Below, in pieces: positions 41,389 through 49,771 of a DNA stretch of 64,000 nt (position 1 is the first letter of the stretch; each line of letters begins with the position of its first letter). The translations under genes and the position numbers were made by a program. The stretch is from Caenispirillum salinarum AK4 (lineage in GTDB: Bacteria; Pseudomonadota; Alphaproteobacteria; Rhodospirillales; Rhodospirillaceae), in the NCBI RefSeq assembly GCF_000315795.1, contig NZ_ANHY01000002.1:62001-126000 (forward strand). The letters are read 5' to 3'. The notes under the pieces are model-generated. The model was not told the origin of the DNA, did no database searches, and worked only from the letters and a program-made list of their open reading frames with translations.

Positions 41389-42990
41389 ATGCACGACCGC
41401 CTGTCGAATCTCATCCTGTCGGCGGCGCTGCGCGATCCGCTGGCGACGGCCCTGCGCTGCGGCGGCGAGGCGCTGACCTACGGCGACCTCGCGCAGGCGG
41501 TGGAGGCGTTCGCACGCGGACTGGTGGCCGAGGGCCTGCACCGCACCGAGCGGGTGGCCGTCTACCTGGACAAGCGGTTCGAGACGGTGGTCGCCAGCTT
41601 CGGCGCCGCCCATGCCGGCGGCGTCTTCGTGCCGGTGAATCCGGTGCTCAAGGGGCGCCAGGTGCAGCACATCCTGACCGACTGCAACGTCCGCGTCCTG
41701 GTGACCAGCAGCGCCCGGCTTGGCGCGCTCGCCGACGTGCTGCCCGACTGCCCGGACCTGCGGACCATCGTGCTGGTGGACGAGGCATCCGACCCGCCGC
41801 CGGCCCTGCACGGGGTGGACCTGCTGCGCTGGCGCGACGTCATGGCCGCCGGATCGGGCGTCGGCGCGCCGGCACCGCATCGGGTGGTGGATCAGGACAT
41901 GGCGGCGATCCTCTACACCTCGGGCTCCACCGGGCTGCCCAAGGGCGTGGTGCTGTCCCACCGCAACATGCTGGCCGGCGCCCATTCGGTGGCGTCCTAC
42001 ATCGGCAACACGGCCGAGGATCGCATTCTCTCGCTCCTGCCGCTGTCCTTCGACGCGGGCTTCAGCCAGTTGACGACGGCGTTCGCGGCGGGCGCGCGGG
42101 TGGTGCTGCTCAACTACCTGCTGCCGCGCGATGCCGTGAAGGCGGTGGCGGCGGAAGGCATCACGGGCATCACCGGCATTCCACCCCTGTGGGTGCAACT
42201 CGCCCAGTGCCGCTGGCCCGACGAGGCGGCGGCGGGCCTGCGCTACATCGCCAACACGGGCGGACGGATGCCGCGCGCGGTGCTCGAGCGCCTGCGGGCC
42301 CTGCTGCCCTACACCCAGTGCTATCTGATGTACGGGCTGACGGAAGCCTTCCGCTCCACCTACCTGCCGCCGGCGGAGGTGGACCGCCGCCCCGACAGCA
42401 TCGGCAAGGCCGTGCCCAACGCCGAGGTGCTGGTGGTCCGCAAGGACGGATCGCCCTGTGCGCCCGGCGAACCGGGGGAACTGGTCCACCGGGGCGCCTT
42501 CGTGGCCCTGGGCTACTGGAACGACCCGGACCGCACGGCGGCGCGCTTCAAGCCCGCCCCCGGCCAGCCGGCCGGCCTGCCGCACCCGGAGATCGCGGTG
42601 TGGTCGGGTGACACGGTGAAGATGGACGCCGACGGCTACCTCTATTTCGTCGGGCGCGAGGACGAGATGATCAAGACCTCGGGCTATCGCACCAGCCCGA
42701 CGGAGATCGAGGAAGTGCTCTACGCCACCGGCCTGGTGGGCGAGGTGGTCGCCATCGGCGTGCCGCACCCGGACCTGGGGCAGGCGGTGGTGGTGGTCGC
42801 CACCGGCCTCGATGGCGCGGCGCTGGATGCGGATGCGCTGATGGAGGCGGCGCGGGCGGAGCTTCCCGCCTACATGGTGCCGCGCCGGGTGGTCGCCATG
42901 GACGCCCTGCCGCGCAACGCCAACGGCAAGCCCGACCGCAAGGGCCTCGCCACCGCCCACGCCGATACCTTCCGCAAAGAGGAAGCCTGA
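41389..42990 (+). CDS. Acyl-CoA ligase (AMP-forming), exosortase A system-associated
   Basis: A 533-residue ANL-superfamily enzyme. Motifs: AILYTSGSTGLPKGV (A3, phosphate binding), YGLTEAF (A5), YFVGREDEMIKTSGYR (A8) and PRNANGKPDRK with the catalytic Lys (A10). It activates a carboxylic acid as the adenylate and passes it to CoA or, more likely here, a carrier protein. ATG 41389 follows CCGGAGG. It ends one base before the decarboxylase gene start codon. Confidence 0.95.
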   Translation: MHDRLSNLILSAALRDPLATALRCGGEALTYGDLAQAVEAFARGLVAEGLHRTERVAVYLDKRFETVVASFGAAHAGGVFVPVNPVLKGRQVQHILTDCNVRVLVTSSARLGALADVLPDCPDLRTIVLVDEASDPPPALHGVDLLRWRDVMAAGSGVGAPAPHRVVDQDMAAILYTSGSTGLPKGVVLSHRNMLAGAHSVASYIGNTAEDRILSLLPLSFDAGFSQLTTAFAAGARVVLLNYLLPRDAVKAVAAEGITGITGIPPLWVQLAQCRWPDEAAAGLRYIANTGGRMPRAVLERLRALLPYTQCYLMYGLTEAFRSTYLPPAEVDRRPDSIGKAVPNAEVLVVRKDGSPCAPGEPGELVHRGAFVALGYWNDPDRTAARFKPAPGQPAGLPHPEIAVWSGDTVKMDADGYLYFVGREDEMIKTSGYRTSPTEIEEVLYATGLVGEVVAIGVPHPDLGQAVVVVATGLDGAALDADALMEAARAELPAYMVPRRVVAMDALPRNANGKPDRKGLATAHADTFRKEEA

Positions 42991-42991
42991 C

Positions 42992-44236
42992 ATGAACGCG
43001 CCCCTGACCGCAGACACGGGCGCATTCCGCGTCCATGGCTTTCCCGTCCTGGGCGACGAGTTGGGCGTGGGCGGCGTGCCGCTGTCACGCCTGGCCGCGC
43101 GGGTGGGGCGGACACCCTTCTACGCCTACGACCGCGGCCTGCTGAGCGAGCGTGTCGCGGCCCTGCGCGCGCACCTGCCGGCGGCCGTGCACCTGTCCTA
43201 TGCCGTGAAGGCCAACCCCATGCCGGCCGTGGTTCAGCACCTGGCGCGGCTGGTGGACGGCTGCGACGTGGCCTCGGCCGGGGAACTGGCGACCGTGCTG
43301 GATACGGGCATGGACCCGGGCCGCGTTTCCTTCGCCGGGCCGGGAAAGAAGTCCGACGAGTTGGCGCAGGCCGTGGCTGCCGGCGTGACCATCAACGTCG
43401 AAAGCCCGGCGGAACTGGAGGAGATCGCCCGCCACGGCGACCGGCTGGGAATCACACCCCGCGTCGCCGTGCGCGTCAATCCCGACTTCGAATTGCGCGG
43501 CTCGGGCATGCGCATGGGCGGCGGGGCCAAGCAGTTCGGCGTGGACGCGGAAGCGGTGCCGGCCCTGCTGGCGCGCATCGGCGCGCTGGACCTGACCTTC
43601 GTCGGCTTCCACTGCTATTGGGGCAGCCAGGCCCTGCGTCCGGCCCTGATACGCGAGGCCCAGGAAAAGAGCGTGGAGCTGATCCTGCGCCTGACCGATG
43701 ACGCGCCGGGCGCGCCGGAGATGGTCAACCTGGGCGGCGGCTTCGGCATCCCCTACCACGACAAGGACACGCCCCTGCCGCTGGCCGAGGTGGGCGAGGG
43801 CATGGCAGGCGCGGTCGAGCGCCTGACGACGGCCCTGCCGGACGCCCGGCCGGGGATCGAACTGGGGCGCTATCTGGTGGGCGAGGCCGGGGTCTACGTC
43901 TGCCGCGTGGTCGATCGCAAGGTGTCGCGCGGGCAGGTGTTCCTGGTCACCGACGGCGGCCTGCACCACCATCTGGCCGCGACGGGCAACTTCGGGCAGG
44001 TGCTGCGGCGGAACTATCCGGTTGCCATCGGCACCCGCATGACCGGAAACGGCATCGAGACCCAGAGCGTCGTCGGCTGCCTGTGCACGCCGCTGGACCT
44101 GCTGGCCGACCGGGTGGAGCTGCCGCGGGCCGACGTGGGCGATCTGGTGGTGATCTTCCAGTCCGGTGCCTACGGCGCCACGGCCAGCCCCGCCGGCTTT
44201 CTGGGGCATGGCGGACCGGCCGAAGTGCTGGTCTGA
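42992..44236 (+). CDS. PLP-dependent decarboxylase, exosortase A system-associated
   Basis: A 414-residue enzyme of the diaminopimelate/ornithine decarboxylase fold III family. The PLP lysine is in LSYAVKANPMPAV; the glycine loop NLGGGFGIPYH and the C-terminal FQSGAYGATASPAGFLGH are also present. It probably decarboxylates an amino acid, free or tethered to the carrier protein, to give an amine for polymer or lipid modification. Substrate unknown. It is coupled to the ligase gene. Confidence 0.94.
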   Translation: MNAPLTADTGAFRVHGFPVLGDELGVGGVPLSRLAARVGRTPFYAYDRGLLSERVAALRAHLPAAVHLSYAVKANPMPAVVQHLARLVDGCDVASAGELATVLDTGMDPGRVSFAGPGKKSDELAQAVAAGVTINVESPAELEEIARHGDRLGITPRVAVRVNPDFELRGSGMRMGGGAKQFGVDAEAVPALLARIGALDLTFVGFHCYWGSQALRPALIREAQEKSVELILRLTDDAPGAPEMVNLGGGFGIPYHDKDTPLPLAEVGEGMAGAVERLTTALPDARPGIELGRYLVGEAGVYVCRVVDRKVSRGQVFLVTDGGLHHHLAATGNFGQVLRRNYPVAIGTRMTGNGIETQSVVGCLCTPLDLLADRVELPRADVGDLVVIFQSGAYGATASPAGFLGHGGPAEVLV

Positions 44237-44516
44237 CCAACCTTCTCCCACGCTTTCGAACCTCTGGCCGGGCGCTTCTTGCGGGCGCCCGGCATTCGAC
44301 GCGTGCCAGGCCCCCGCAGCGGGCCGCGGCCGGCGCTGATCGACAAGGTGTTGGCAGCCTTTACGCCGCCCAAACCGCCGTATCGGCGCGAACGCCCCGG
44401 CTTTGCGGCGATCGGGTCGACAAGACGGGGCGGCGGGTGTCGGAGGTTTTTCCACTTTATGGGGGCACTGCCCGGGGAGAAAGGTCAGTGCATTGAAAAT
44501 AAAGGAGAAAAAACTG
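44237..44516. promoter_or_regulatory. Upstream region of the PEP-CTERM gene, possible activator sites
   Basis: No gene seen in these 280 bases. It contains an inverted pair CGACA (44418-44422) and TGTCG (44438-44442), about 100 bases before the transcription start, and another near-palindrome CGACA-AGG-TGTTG around 44340. Spacing from the sigma-54 site fits an enhancer, but the PrsR binding sequence cannot be read here, so this is tentative. Confidence 0.35.
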
Positions 44517-44532
44517 TGGCACGCGGCTTGCT
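44517..44532 (+). promoter_or_regulatory. Sigma-54 promoter of the PEP-CTERM gene
   Basis: TGGCACG-CGGC-TTGCT: a full match to the -24/-12 sigma-54 consensus (TGGCACG, four bases, TTGCW) with the correct GG to GC spacing. Transcription should start near 44543, leaving a leader of about 60 bases with AGGGAG before the ATG at 44604. PrsR, encoded at 59043-60398, is a sigma-54 activator and the obvious regulator. Confidence 0.85.
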
Positions 44533-44603
44533 GAAAGAGCGTCGGGTTTAACCGCCATCAGACGGAGACCGCGGCGCAGGCCGCACTGCAAAGGGAGCCT
44601 TCG

Positions 44604-45449
44604 ATGTTTAAGAGATTTCTCACTTCATCCGCGGTAAAGGCGGCGGGCGCCGCTGCCTTCGCTCTCGGATTGTACGCCGCGCCGGCCGCGGCCGCGCCGG
44701 AGTTCACCGTGGACGAGAACCCGGTGGGCGGCAACGAGGTCACGGCCGACGCCATGGTGTTCCTGTTCACCGCCTTCACCGACGTTGACGGCACGCCGGA
44801 CGCCGGCACCTTCACCCAGGAAGGCCAGGTGCGCTACACCACCTTCACCCTCAACGGCGTCGACCTGACCGCCGGGCTGAACACCGAATACAAGCTGTTC
44901 GGCAACTTCACGGCCACCGGTTCCTCGACGTCCGTCGCCGACGGCTCGATCACCGAGGCCGAGGGCCTCTACGACACGTTCGAGTTCACCCTGTACTACG
45001 ACCGCACGCCCACCGATACGCCGCTGGACCTCGATCCGTCCGACAGCGTGGTGGACCCGTTCCGGTATGAGGTGGACGGCGACACGGAAACCGTCCTGAC
45101 GGCCTCGCTGGTCCTGGGCTCTCAGACAATTCAGGTCATCCCGAACGAGATCATCACGTTCGTGATCGATCTGGAGATCGCCCTGACGCCCTTCGGCGAG
45201 CAGTACTTCATCGATCCCGTCCCCTTCTATCAGTTGCAGCTCAACTCGGGCATCGCCGTCAACGCGATCACCGACGACGGGTTCGACGTGTTCGACGGGA
45301 CCGTCGCGTCGGGTGACTTCAGCGTGATCTCGCAGGGCACCGGCGCGACGACTTTCGCACGGGTCCCCGAGCCCGCCACGCTGGCGCTTCTGGGCTTCGG
45401 CCTGGCCGGCATCGGCATCGGCGGCTGGCGCCGCCGCAAGGCGGCCTGA
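44604..45449 (+). CDS. PEP-CTERM sorting domain protein
   Basis: A 281-residue exported protein with a signal peptide (ending AAPAAAAPEF) and the C-terminal sorting signal: VPEPATLALLGF, a TM stretch and GWRRRKAA. XrtA should cut at the PEP motif and anchor or release the rest on the surface. The body is acidic, Thr-rich and low in Cys and has segments like TFTQEGQVRYTTFTLNG and EYKLFGNFTATG, resembling flocculation-associated PEP-CTERM proteins (PepA type). It is driven by a sigma-54 promoter and is the only PEP-CTERM protein I found in the window. Confidence 0.93.
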   Translation: MFKRFLTSSAVKAAGAAAFALGLYAAPAAAAPEFTVDENPVGGNEVTADAMVFLFTAFTDVDGTPDAGTFTQEGQVRYTTFTLNGVDLTAGLNTEYKLFGNFTATGSSTSVADGSITEAEGLYDTFEFTLYYDRTPTDTPLDLDPSDSVVDPFRYEVDGDTETVLTASLVLGSQTIQVIPNEIITFVIDLEIALTPFGEQYFIDPVPFYQLQLNSGIAVNAITDDGFDVFDGTVASGDFSVISQGTGATTFARVPEPATLALLGFGLAGIGIGGWRRRKAA

Positions 45450-45505
45450 CCCAGAGGCCTGAATCGGCGCGGCCTGCGCAGCGGGATTCACCGCCACAAG
45501 GAAAA

Positions 45506-45531
45506 GGGATGGCCCTCGGGCCATCCCTTTT
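45506..45531. terminator. Terminator between the PEP-CTERM gene and the acyltransferase gene
   Basis: GGGATGGCC-CTC-GGCCATCCC followed by TTTT and preceded by AAAA. It lies between two converging genes and can serve both. Confidence 0.85.
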
Positions 45532-45554
45532 CACTGTCGGCTGTCGACAGCGGG

Positions 45555-46403
45555 TCAGCAGCTGGCGAAGGCGACGGCGCTCCGGCTCGGCCGCAGGCGC
45601 GCCACGGCTTCGGGCAGGACGCCGGCCGCCCGGGCGCCGGTGGTGCAGTAGTGGTGAACGTCGGCGCGCTCGTCGAACATGCGGTCCATCAGTACGTCGA
45701 AGTTCGACCAGCAGGGCTGCCGCAGGCCGTGGTGATCGACAAGCTCGCCCCACGGATTGAAGTGGATGCCCAGGCGGGTCAGCAGGCGCAGGAGCGCCGG
45801 CTCCATCACCGCGCAGACATGGGTCAGGCGGTGCTCGTAGATCGCCGTGATGACGCCCTGGATCAGCCCCAGCGGCAGAAAGGGCAGAAAGGACGCCGTG
45901 TCCCGACCAAGCGATTTGCGGATGGTCTTGGACAGGCAGAACCGCGAGATCTCGCCGGTCCGCATGGGGGGCAGCACGCCGCCGCGTTCCGCCATGCCCG
46001 GCGCCACCGAGTTGATGGGATGGCCCAGCGTCGGATGCGGCAGGACCAGCCGCGCCGTGCCCAGGGCCTCGCCGCTGGTGCGGTCGATCAGCAGGACATG
46101 GATGGAATGACGGTCGAACAGGTCGCTTTCCCGGCCATCGGGAAAGTCGCTCTTCTCTTCGAATTCCCGCTCCACGCAGTAAACCTGGTGTCGAAGCTCG
46201 AAACACAGGTTGCGCTCTTCCCGGCTTTCCGCGCGCCGAACTTCGAACCGGTCTGCGAAGACTGTCAGGTCCTTGTTGGCGGCGGGTTTGGGGGAGGGAG
46301 TATTGGAGGGATTGGCGGAAGGAATGGTTGACCGGTTCAGGATCGGGCCGGCTGTCGCGATATCGGGCCGAACCATGGTGCTCTCACTCTGCATCTCACG
46401 CAT
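45555..46403 (-). CDS. PEP-CTERM/exosortase system-associated acyltransferase (LuxI-like)
   Basis: A 282-residue GNAT-fold enzyme of the exosortase-associated branch related to acyl-homoserine-lactone synthases. The core begins RRAESREERNLCFELRHQVYCVEREFE (LuxI-like R...F..R...F pattern), then SGEALGTARLVLP and TGEISRFCLSK. Such proteins make N-acyl amino acids or related signals from acyl carrier protein. A Pro/Asn-rich N-terminus of about 60 residues precedes the core. ATG at 46403 has GGGGA at 6 bases; the ATG at 46421 has no properly spaced ribosome site. Confidence 0.88.
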   Translation of the reverse strand: MREMQSESTMVRPDIATAGPILNRSTIPSANPSNTPSPKPAANKDLTVFADRFEVRRAESREERNLCFELRHQVYCVEREFEEKSDFPDGRESDLFDRHSIHVLLIDRTSGEALGTARLVLPHPTLGHPINSVAPGMAERGGVLPPMRTGEISRFCLSKTIRKSLGRDTASFLPFLPLGLIQGVITAIYEHRLTHVCAVMEPALLRLLTRLGIHFNPWGELVDHHGLRQPCWSNFDVLMDRMFDERADVHHYCTTGARAAGVLPEAVARLRPSRSAVAFASC

Positions 46404-46677
46404 TTTTGTTCCCCGACTCATTCCTTGAGTTTAATCCGATTGGGATAGCGGGTTATATATCTTTTGGACGGGTCATAGTAGGCGGTGAGGCGCTTAATAA
46501 ATAGTAACCAACCCGTGACAATCCGGTGGTTGATGAAGGCGATCCTGACACAAATGCGGTCACAGCCCTGTCACGGCAGTATTCCTCGCGAGTGAAGGCG
46601 CCGATACAACTGGAAAAAGCATAAAATTTGATGATTTTTCGTCTTATTCTGGCTCTCAGGGACTGAGGTAGGTGCAA

Positions 46678-48309
46678 ATGGATTCAAATAGCGCCTTGGA
46701 ACGGTGGCGGCGTACCGTTGGTGCCGAGCATGTTCTGGAACGTCAAAGGTGCCACGACTACAGTCGTAATACCTTGGGGTTTGACCGGCCGGTACAGGCC
46801 GTCGTCCGACCGTCGACGGTCGACGAGGTTCGTGACTGCGTGGTCATTGCCTCGGACGCCGGCGTACCGCTGTATCCCATCAGCACCGGGCGCAACTGGG
46901 GCTATGGCAGCCGCCTGCCGCCGGTCGACTCGGTCGTCCTGGACCTGGGCCGCCTGGCGCGAATCGACATCCGGTCCGACGAGGCGGACCTGGGGTTGGT
47001 GACGGTGGAGCCCGGCGTGACACAGGGCCAGCTCAGCCGCCACCTGGACGACCACGGCCTGCCGTTCATGGTGCCCACCACCGGCGCCGGGCCCGATTGC
47101 AGCCTGCTCGGCAACGCCCTGGAGCGCGGCTTCGGCATCACCCCGGCCACCGACCACTTCGCGGCGGTGGCGGCTGTGACCGTCGTGCTGCCCGACGGGT
47201 CGCTGTACGAGTCGCCCCTGCGCGCGCTGTCGAGCCCGGACCAGCGGGTGCCGGCCTTCAAGTGGGGCATCGGGCCGTATCTGGACGGGCTGTTCGGCCA
47301 GTCCAACCTGGGCGTCGTGGTGCGCATGACCCTGCAGCTGGTCCGCCGGCCCGAGCGGGTGGAGGCCTTCGTCTTCAACCTCAAGCGCGACGCGGACCTG
47401 GAAGCGGCGGTCGATGCCGTGCGCGGCCTGCAGCAGAGCCTTCCGGGGCTGGTGGGCGGCATCAACCTGCTCAACCGGCGCCGCGGCCTGTCGATGTTCG
47501 CGCCTTATCCCGACGACGAAGGGCGCCTGATCTCGGACCCGCGCATCGACGCCATGGGGCGCGAACACGGAGTGGCGCCCTGGCTGGGCATCGGCGGGCT
47601 GTACGCCGACTCCGCCGTCGCCGCCGGCGCCCGCCGCGCCATCCGGCGCCGGCTGTGCCCGGTGAGCCGCATGGTGACCTTCTTTTCCCACGACCGCGTC
47701 CGGCTGCTGCGCCGGGTGGCGGGCTGGCTGCCGGGCCGCAAGGTGGCGGTGCAGCGCGAGCGGCTGGGCTCCTTCGAGCAGGCATTGGACATCATGGTGG
47801 GGCGCCCGCGCCGCGTCGCCCTGCCGCTGGCGTACTGGCGGCCGGGCTTCAGGCCACCGGAAAACACCGAGGCGCTGGACCCCGACCGCGACCGCTGCGG
47901 GCTCATGTGGTACGCGCCGCTGGTGCCGCTGGACGGCGCCGCCGCCCGCCGGGCCACCGATTTCGTGGAACGCACCTGCCGCAAGCACGGCTTCAACCCG
48001 CTCATCACGCTGACAGCCCTGTCGGGGTCGGTGGCCGACGCCACGGTGCCGCTGCTGTTCGACCCGGACACCGAGGCCGAGGCGGCGCGGGCCTGCTATC
48101 TGGAGCTGGTGGACGAGGGCCGCAAGCTGGGCCTCCAGCCCTATCGCCTGAATGTCGCCGCCATGGACCGGGTCACCGCGCAGGAGGGCCCGACGTGGGA
48201 CCTGGCGCGGCGGATCAAGCACGCGGTCGACCCCAGGGGAATCATCGCTCCGGGACGCTACGTCGCCGCCGGACGCGGCGATGGCGGCGAGGGCGGCGGC
48301 GGGGCGTAA
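46678..48309 (+). CDS. FAD-linked oxidoreductase (PCMH-type, p-cresol methylhydroxylase-like)
   Basis: A 543-residue flavoprotein. The FAD domain has VVRPSTVDEVRDCV, STGRNWGYG and CSLLGNALERGFGITPATDHF, a pattern of the vanillyl-alcohol oxidase/4-cresol dehydrogenase family. A cap domain and a C-terminal FAD-domain part (DPRGIIAPGRYV) follow. No cytochrome partner gene lies nearby, so an oxidase or a membrane acceptor is likely. Its substrate is unknown. ATG at 46678 has GAGG 9 bases away; GTG at 46672 is an alternative. It heads a plus-strand run of glycosyltransferases. Confidence 0.87.
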   Translation: MDSNSALERWRRTVGAEHVLERQRCHDYSRNTLGFDRPVQAVVRPSTVDEVRDCVVIASDAGVPLYPISTGRNWGYGSRLPPVDSVVLDLGRLARIDIRSDEADLGLVTVEPGVTQGQLSRHLDDHGLPFMVPTTGAGPDCSLLGNALERGFGITPATDHFAAVAAVTVVLPDGSLYESPLRALSSPDQRVPAFKWGIGPYLDGLFGQSNLGVVVRMTLQLVRRPERVEAFVFNLKRDADLEAAVDAVRGLQQSLPGLVGGINLLNRRRGLSMFAPYPDDEGRLISDPRIDAMGREHGVAPWLGIGGLYADSAVAAGARRAIRRRLCPVSRMVTFFSHDRVRLLRRVAGWLPGRKVAVQRERLGSFEQALDIMVGRPRRVALPLAYWRPGFRPPENTEALDPDRDRCGLMWYAPLVPLDGAAARRATDFVERTCRKHGFNPLITLTALSGSVADATVPLLFDPDTEAEAARACYLELVDEGRKLGLQPYRLNVAAMDRVTAQEGPTWDLARRIKHAVDPRGIIAPGRYVAAGRGDGGEGGGGA

Positions 48310-48385
48310 GCCCGATGACAGGTTGCCGGCGTGCGCGCGGGGCCGCCACCATGTGGCTCCCAGTCATCCTGCGCGGGCGAGCGGT

Positions 48386-49651
48386 ATGAAGATCCTCCAT
48401 GTCCTGGACCATTCGGTGCCCATGCATAGCGGATATTCCTTCCGCACGCTCGGCATCCTGCGTGAGCAGCGGGCCCGCGGGTGGGATACCTGTCATCTCA
48501 CCTCGCTCAAGCACACGCGCGAAGGGCCGCCGGAGGAAGAGGCCGAGGGCCTTGTCTTCCACCGCACGCCCATGCCCCCCGGCCGCGGGGCCGGCGCGTG
48601 GCCGCTGCTGCGCGAGCACGCCCTGATGCGCGCCACGGAGGCGCGCCTGATCGAGGTGGTCCGCAAGGAGCGCCCCGACATCCTGCACGCCCACTCGCCG
48701 GCCCTGAATGCGGTGCCGGCGGTGCGGGTGGGCCGGCGCTTCGGCCTGCCGGTGGTCTACGAAATCCGCGCCTTCTGGGAGGACGCCGCCGTCAGCCACG
48801 GCACGGCGCGGGCCGGCGACTGGCGTTATCGCCTGACGCGGGCGCTGGAGACCTGGGCGGTGCGCCATGCCACTGCCGTCACCACCATCGCCGAGGGCCT
48901 GCGCGGCGATCTGCTGGCGCGCGGCGTGCCGCCCGAAAAGGTCACCGTCATTCCCAATGCCGTCGACGCCGACGCCTTTCGGACCAGCGGCCGCCGCGAC
49001 CCGGACCTGGAGGCGCGGCTCGGCCTGGGCGGCTGCGTCGTGCTGGGCTTCCTGGGCTCGTTCTACGGGTACGAAGGACTGGACGGGCTTCTGCGCGCCC
49101 TGCCGGACATCGCCCGCCGCCGGCCCGAGGTGCGCGTCCTGCTGGTGGGCGGCGGCCCGGAGGATGCCCGGCTGCGCGCCCTGGCGGCGGACCTGGGCGT
49201 GGCGGATCGGGTGGTCTTCACCGGCCGCGTGCCCCATGCCGAGGTGCAGGCGTATTACGACCTGGTGGACGTGCTGGTGTTCCCGCGCGCCCGCATCCGC
49301 CTGACCGACCTGGTGACGCCCCTGAAGCCGCTGGAGGCCATGGCCATGGGCAAGCCCGTTCTGGCCTCGGACGTCGGCGGTCACCGGGAGTTGATCCGCG
49401 ACGGCGCCACGGGCTGGCTGTTCCCGCCGGACGATCCGGCGGCCCTGGCGGCCGCCGTTGACCGGGTCCTGGCCGACCGCGCCCGCTGGCCGGCGGTGCT
49501 GGAGGCCGCCCACGCCTATGTGGAAGGGGAACGGTCGTGGCGGGCGGTGGTGGCGCGCTACGAAGGCGTCTACGGCCCGCTCGTTCCGCCCTCCCGCCGG
49601 CGCCCGACGTCCGCCGCGCCGCAGCCCGCCGATATGGCGGCCGAGGCGTGA
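48386..49651 (+). CDS. Glycosyltransferase, exosortase A system-associated (1)
   Basis: A 421-residue GT4-type enzyme. It opens MKILHVLDHSVPMHSGYSFRT, the specific start of the exosortase-A-associated family, and carries HAHSPALNAVPA, VVYEIRAFWEDAAVSHG, IPNAVDADAF and the donor-site stretch TPLKPLEAMAMGKPVLASDVGG. It adds one sugar from a nucleotide donor on the cytoplasmic side. It follows the flavoprotein gene after 76 bases. The C-terminal 30 residues are Pro/Ala-rich. Confidence 0.94.
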   Translation: MKILHVLDHSVPMHSGYSFRTLGILREQRARGWDTCHLTSLKHTREGPPEEEAEGLVFHRTPMPPGRGAGAWPLLREHALMRATEARLIEVVRKERPDILHAHSPALNAVPAVRVGRRFGLPVVYEIRAFWEDAAVSHGTARAGDWRYRLTRALETWAVRHATAVTTIAEGLRGDLLARGVPPEKVTVIPNAVDADAFRTSGRRDPDLEARLGLGGCVVLGFLGSFYGYEGLDGLLRALPDIARRRPEVRVLLVGGGPEDARLRALAADLGVADRVVFTGRVPHAEVQAYYDLVDVLVFPRARIRLTDLVTPLKPLEAMAMGKPVLASDVGGHRELIRDGATGWLFPPDDPAALAAAVDRVLADRARWPAVLEAAHAYVEGERSWRAVVARYEGVYGPLVPPSRRRPTSAAPQPADMAAEA

Positions 49652-49737
49652 CGGCGGCCCCGCCCAAGCGTCGTTCCCGCTTTAACCCCGCCGGTTTAGT
49701 CCGTCGTAACCGTTGCTCCGGTTGGGGCGGGCGGCGA

Positions 49738-49755
49738 CCCTGAGGAGGCTCAGGG
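49738..49755 (+). other. Hairpin in the leader of the next glycosyltransferase gene
   Basis: CCCTGAG-GAGG-CTCAGGG, a perfect 7-base stem with a GAGG loop, 17 bases before the ATG at 49772. The loop resembles a ribosome site; the true one is probably GGGAGG just after the stem. Confidence 0.5.
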
Positions 49756-49771
49756 AGGTGCAGGACCGTTC

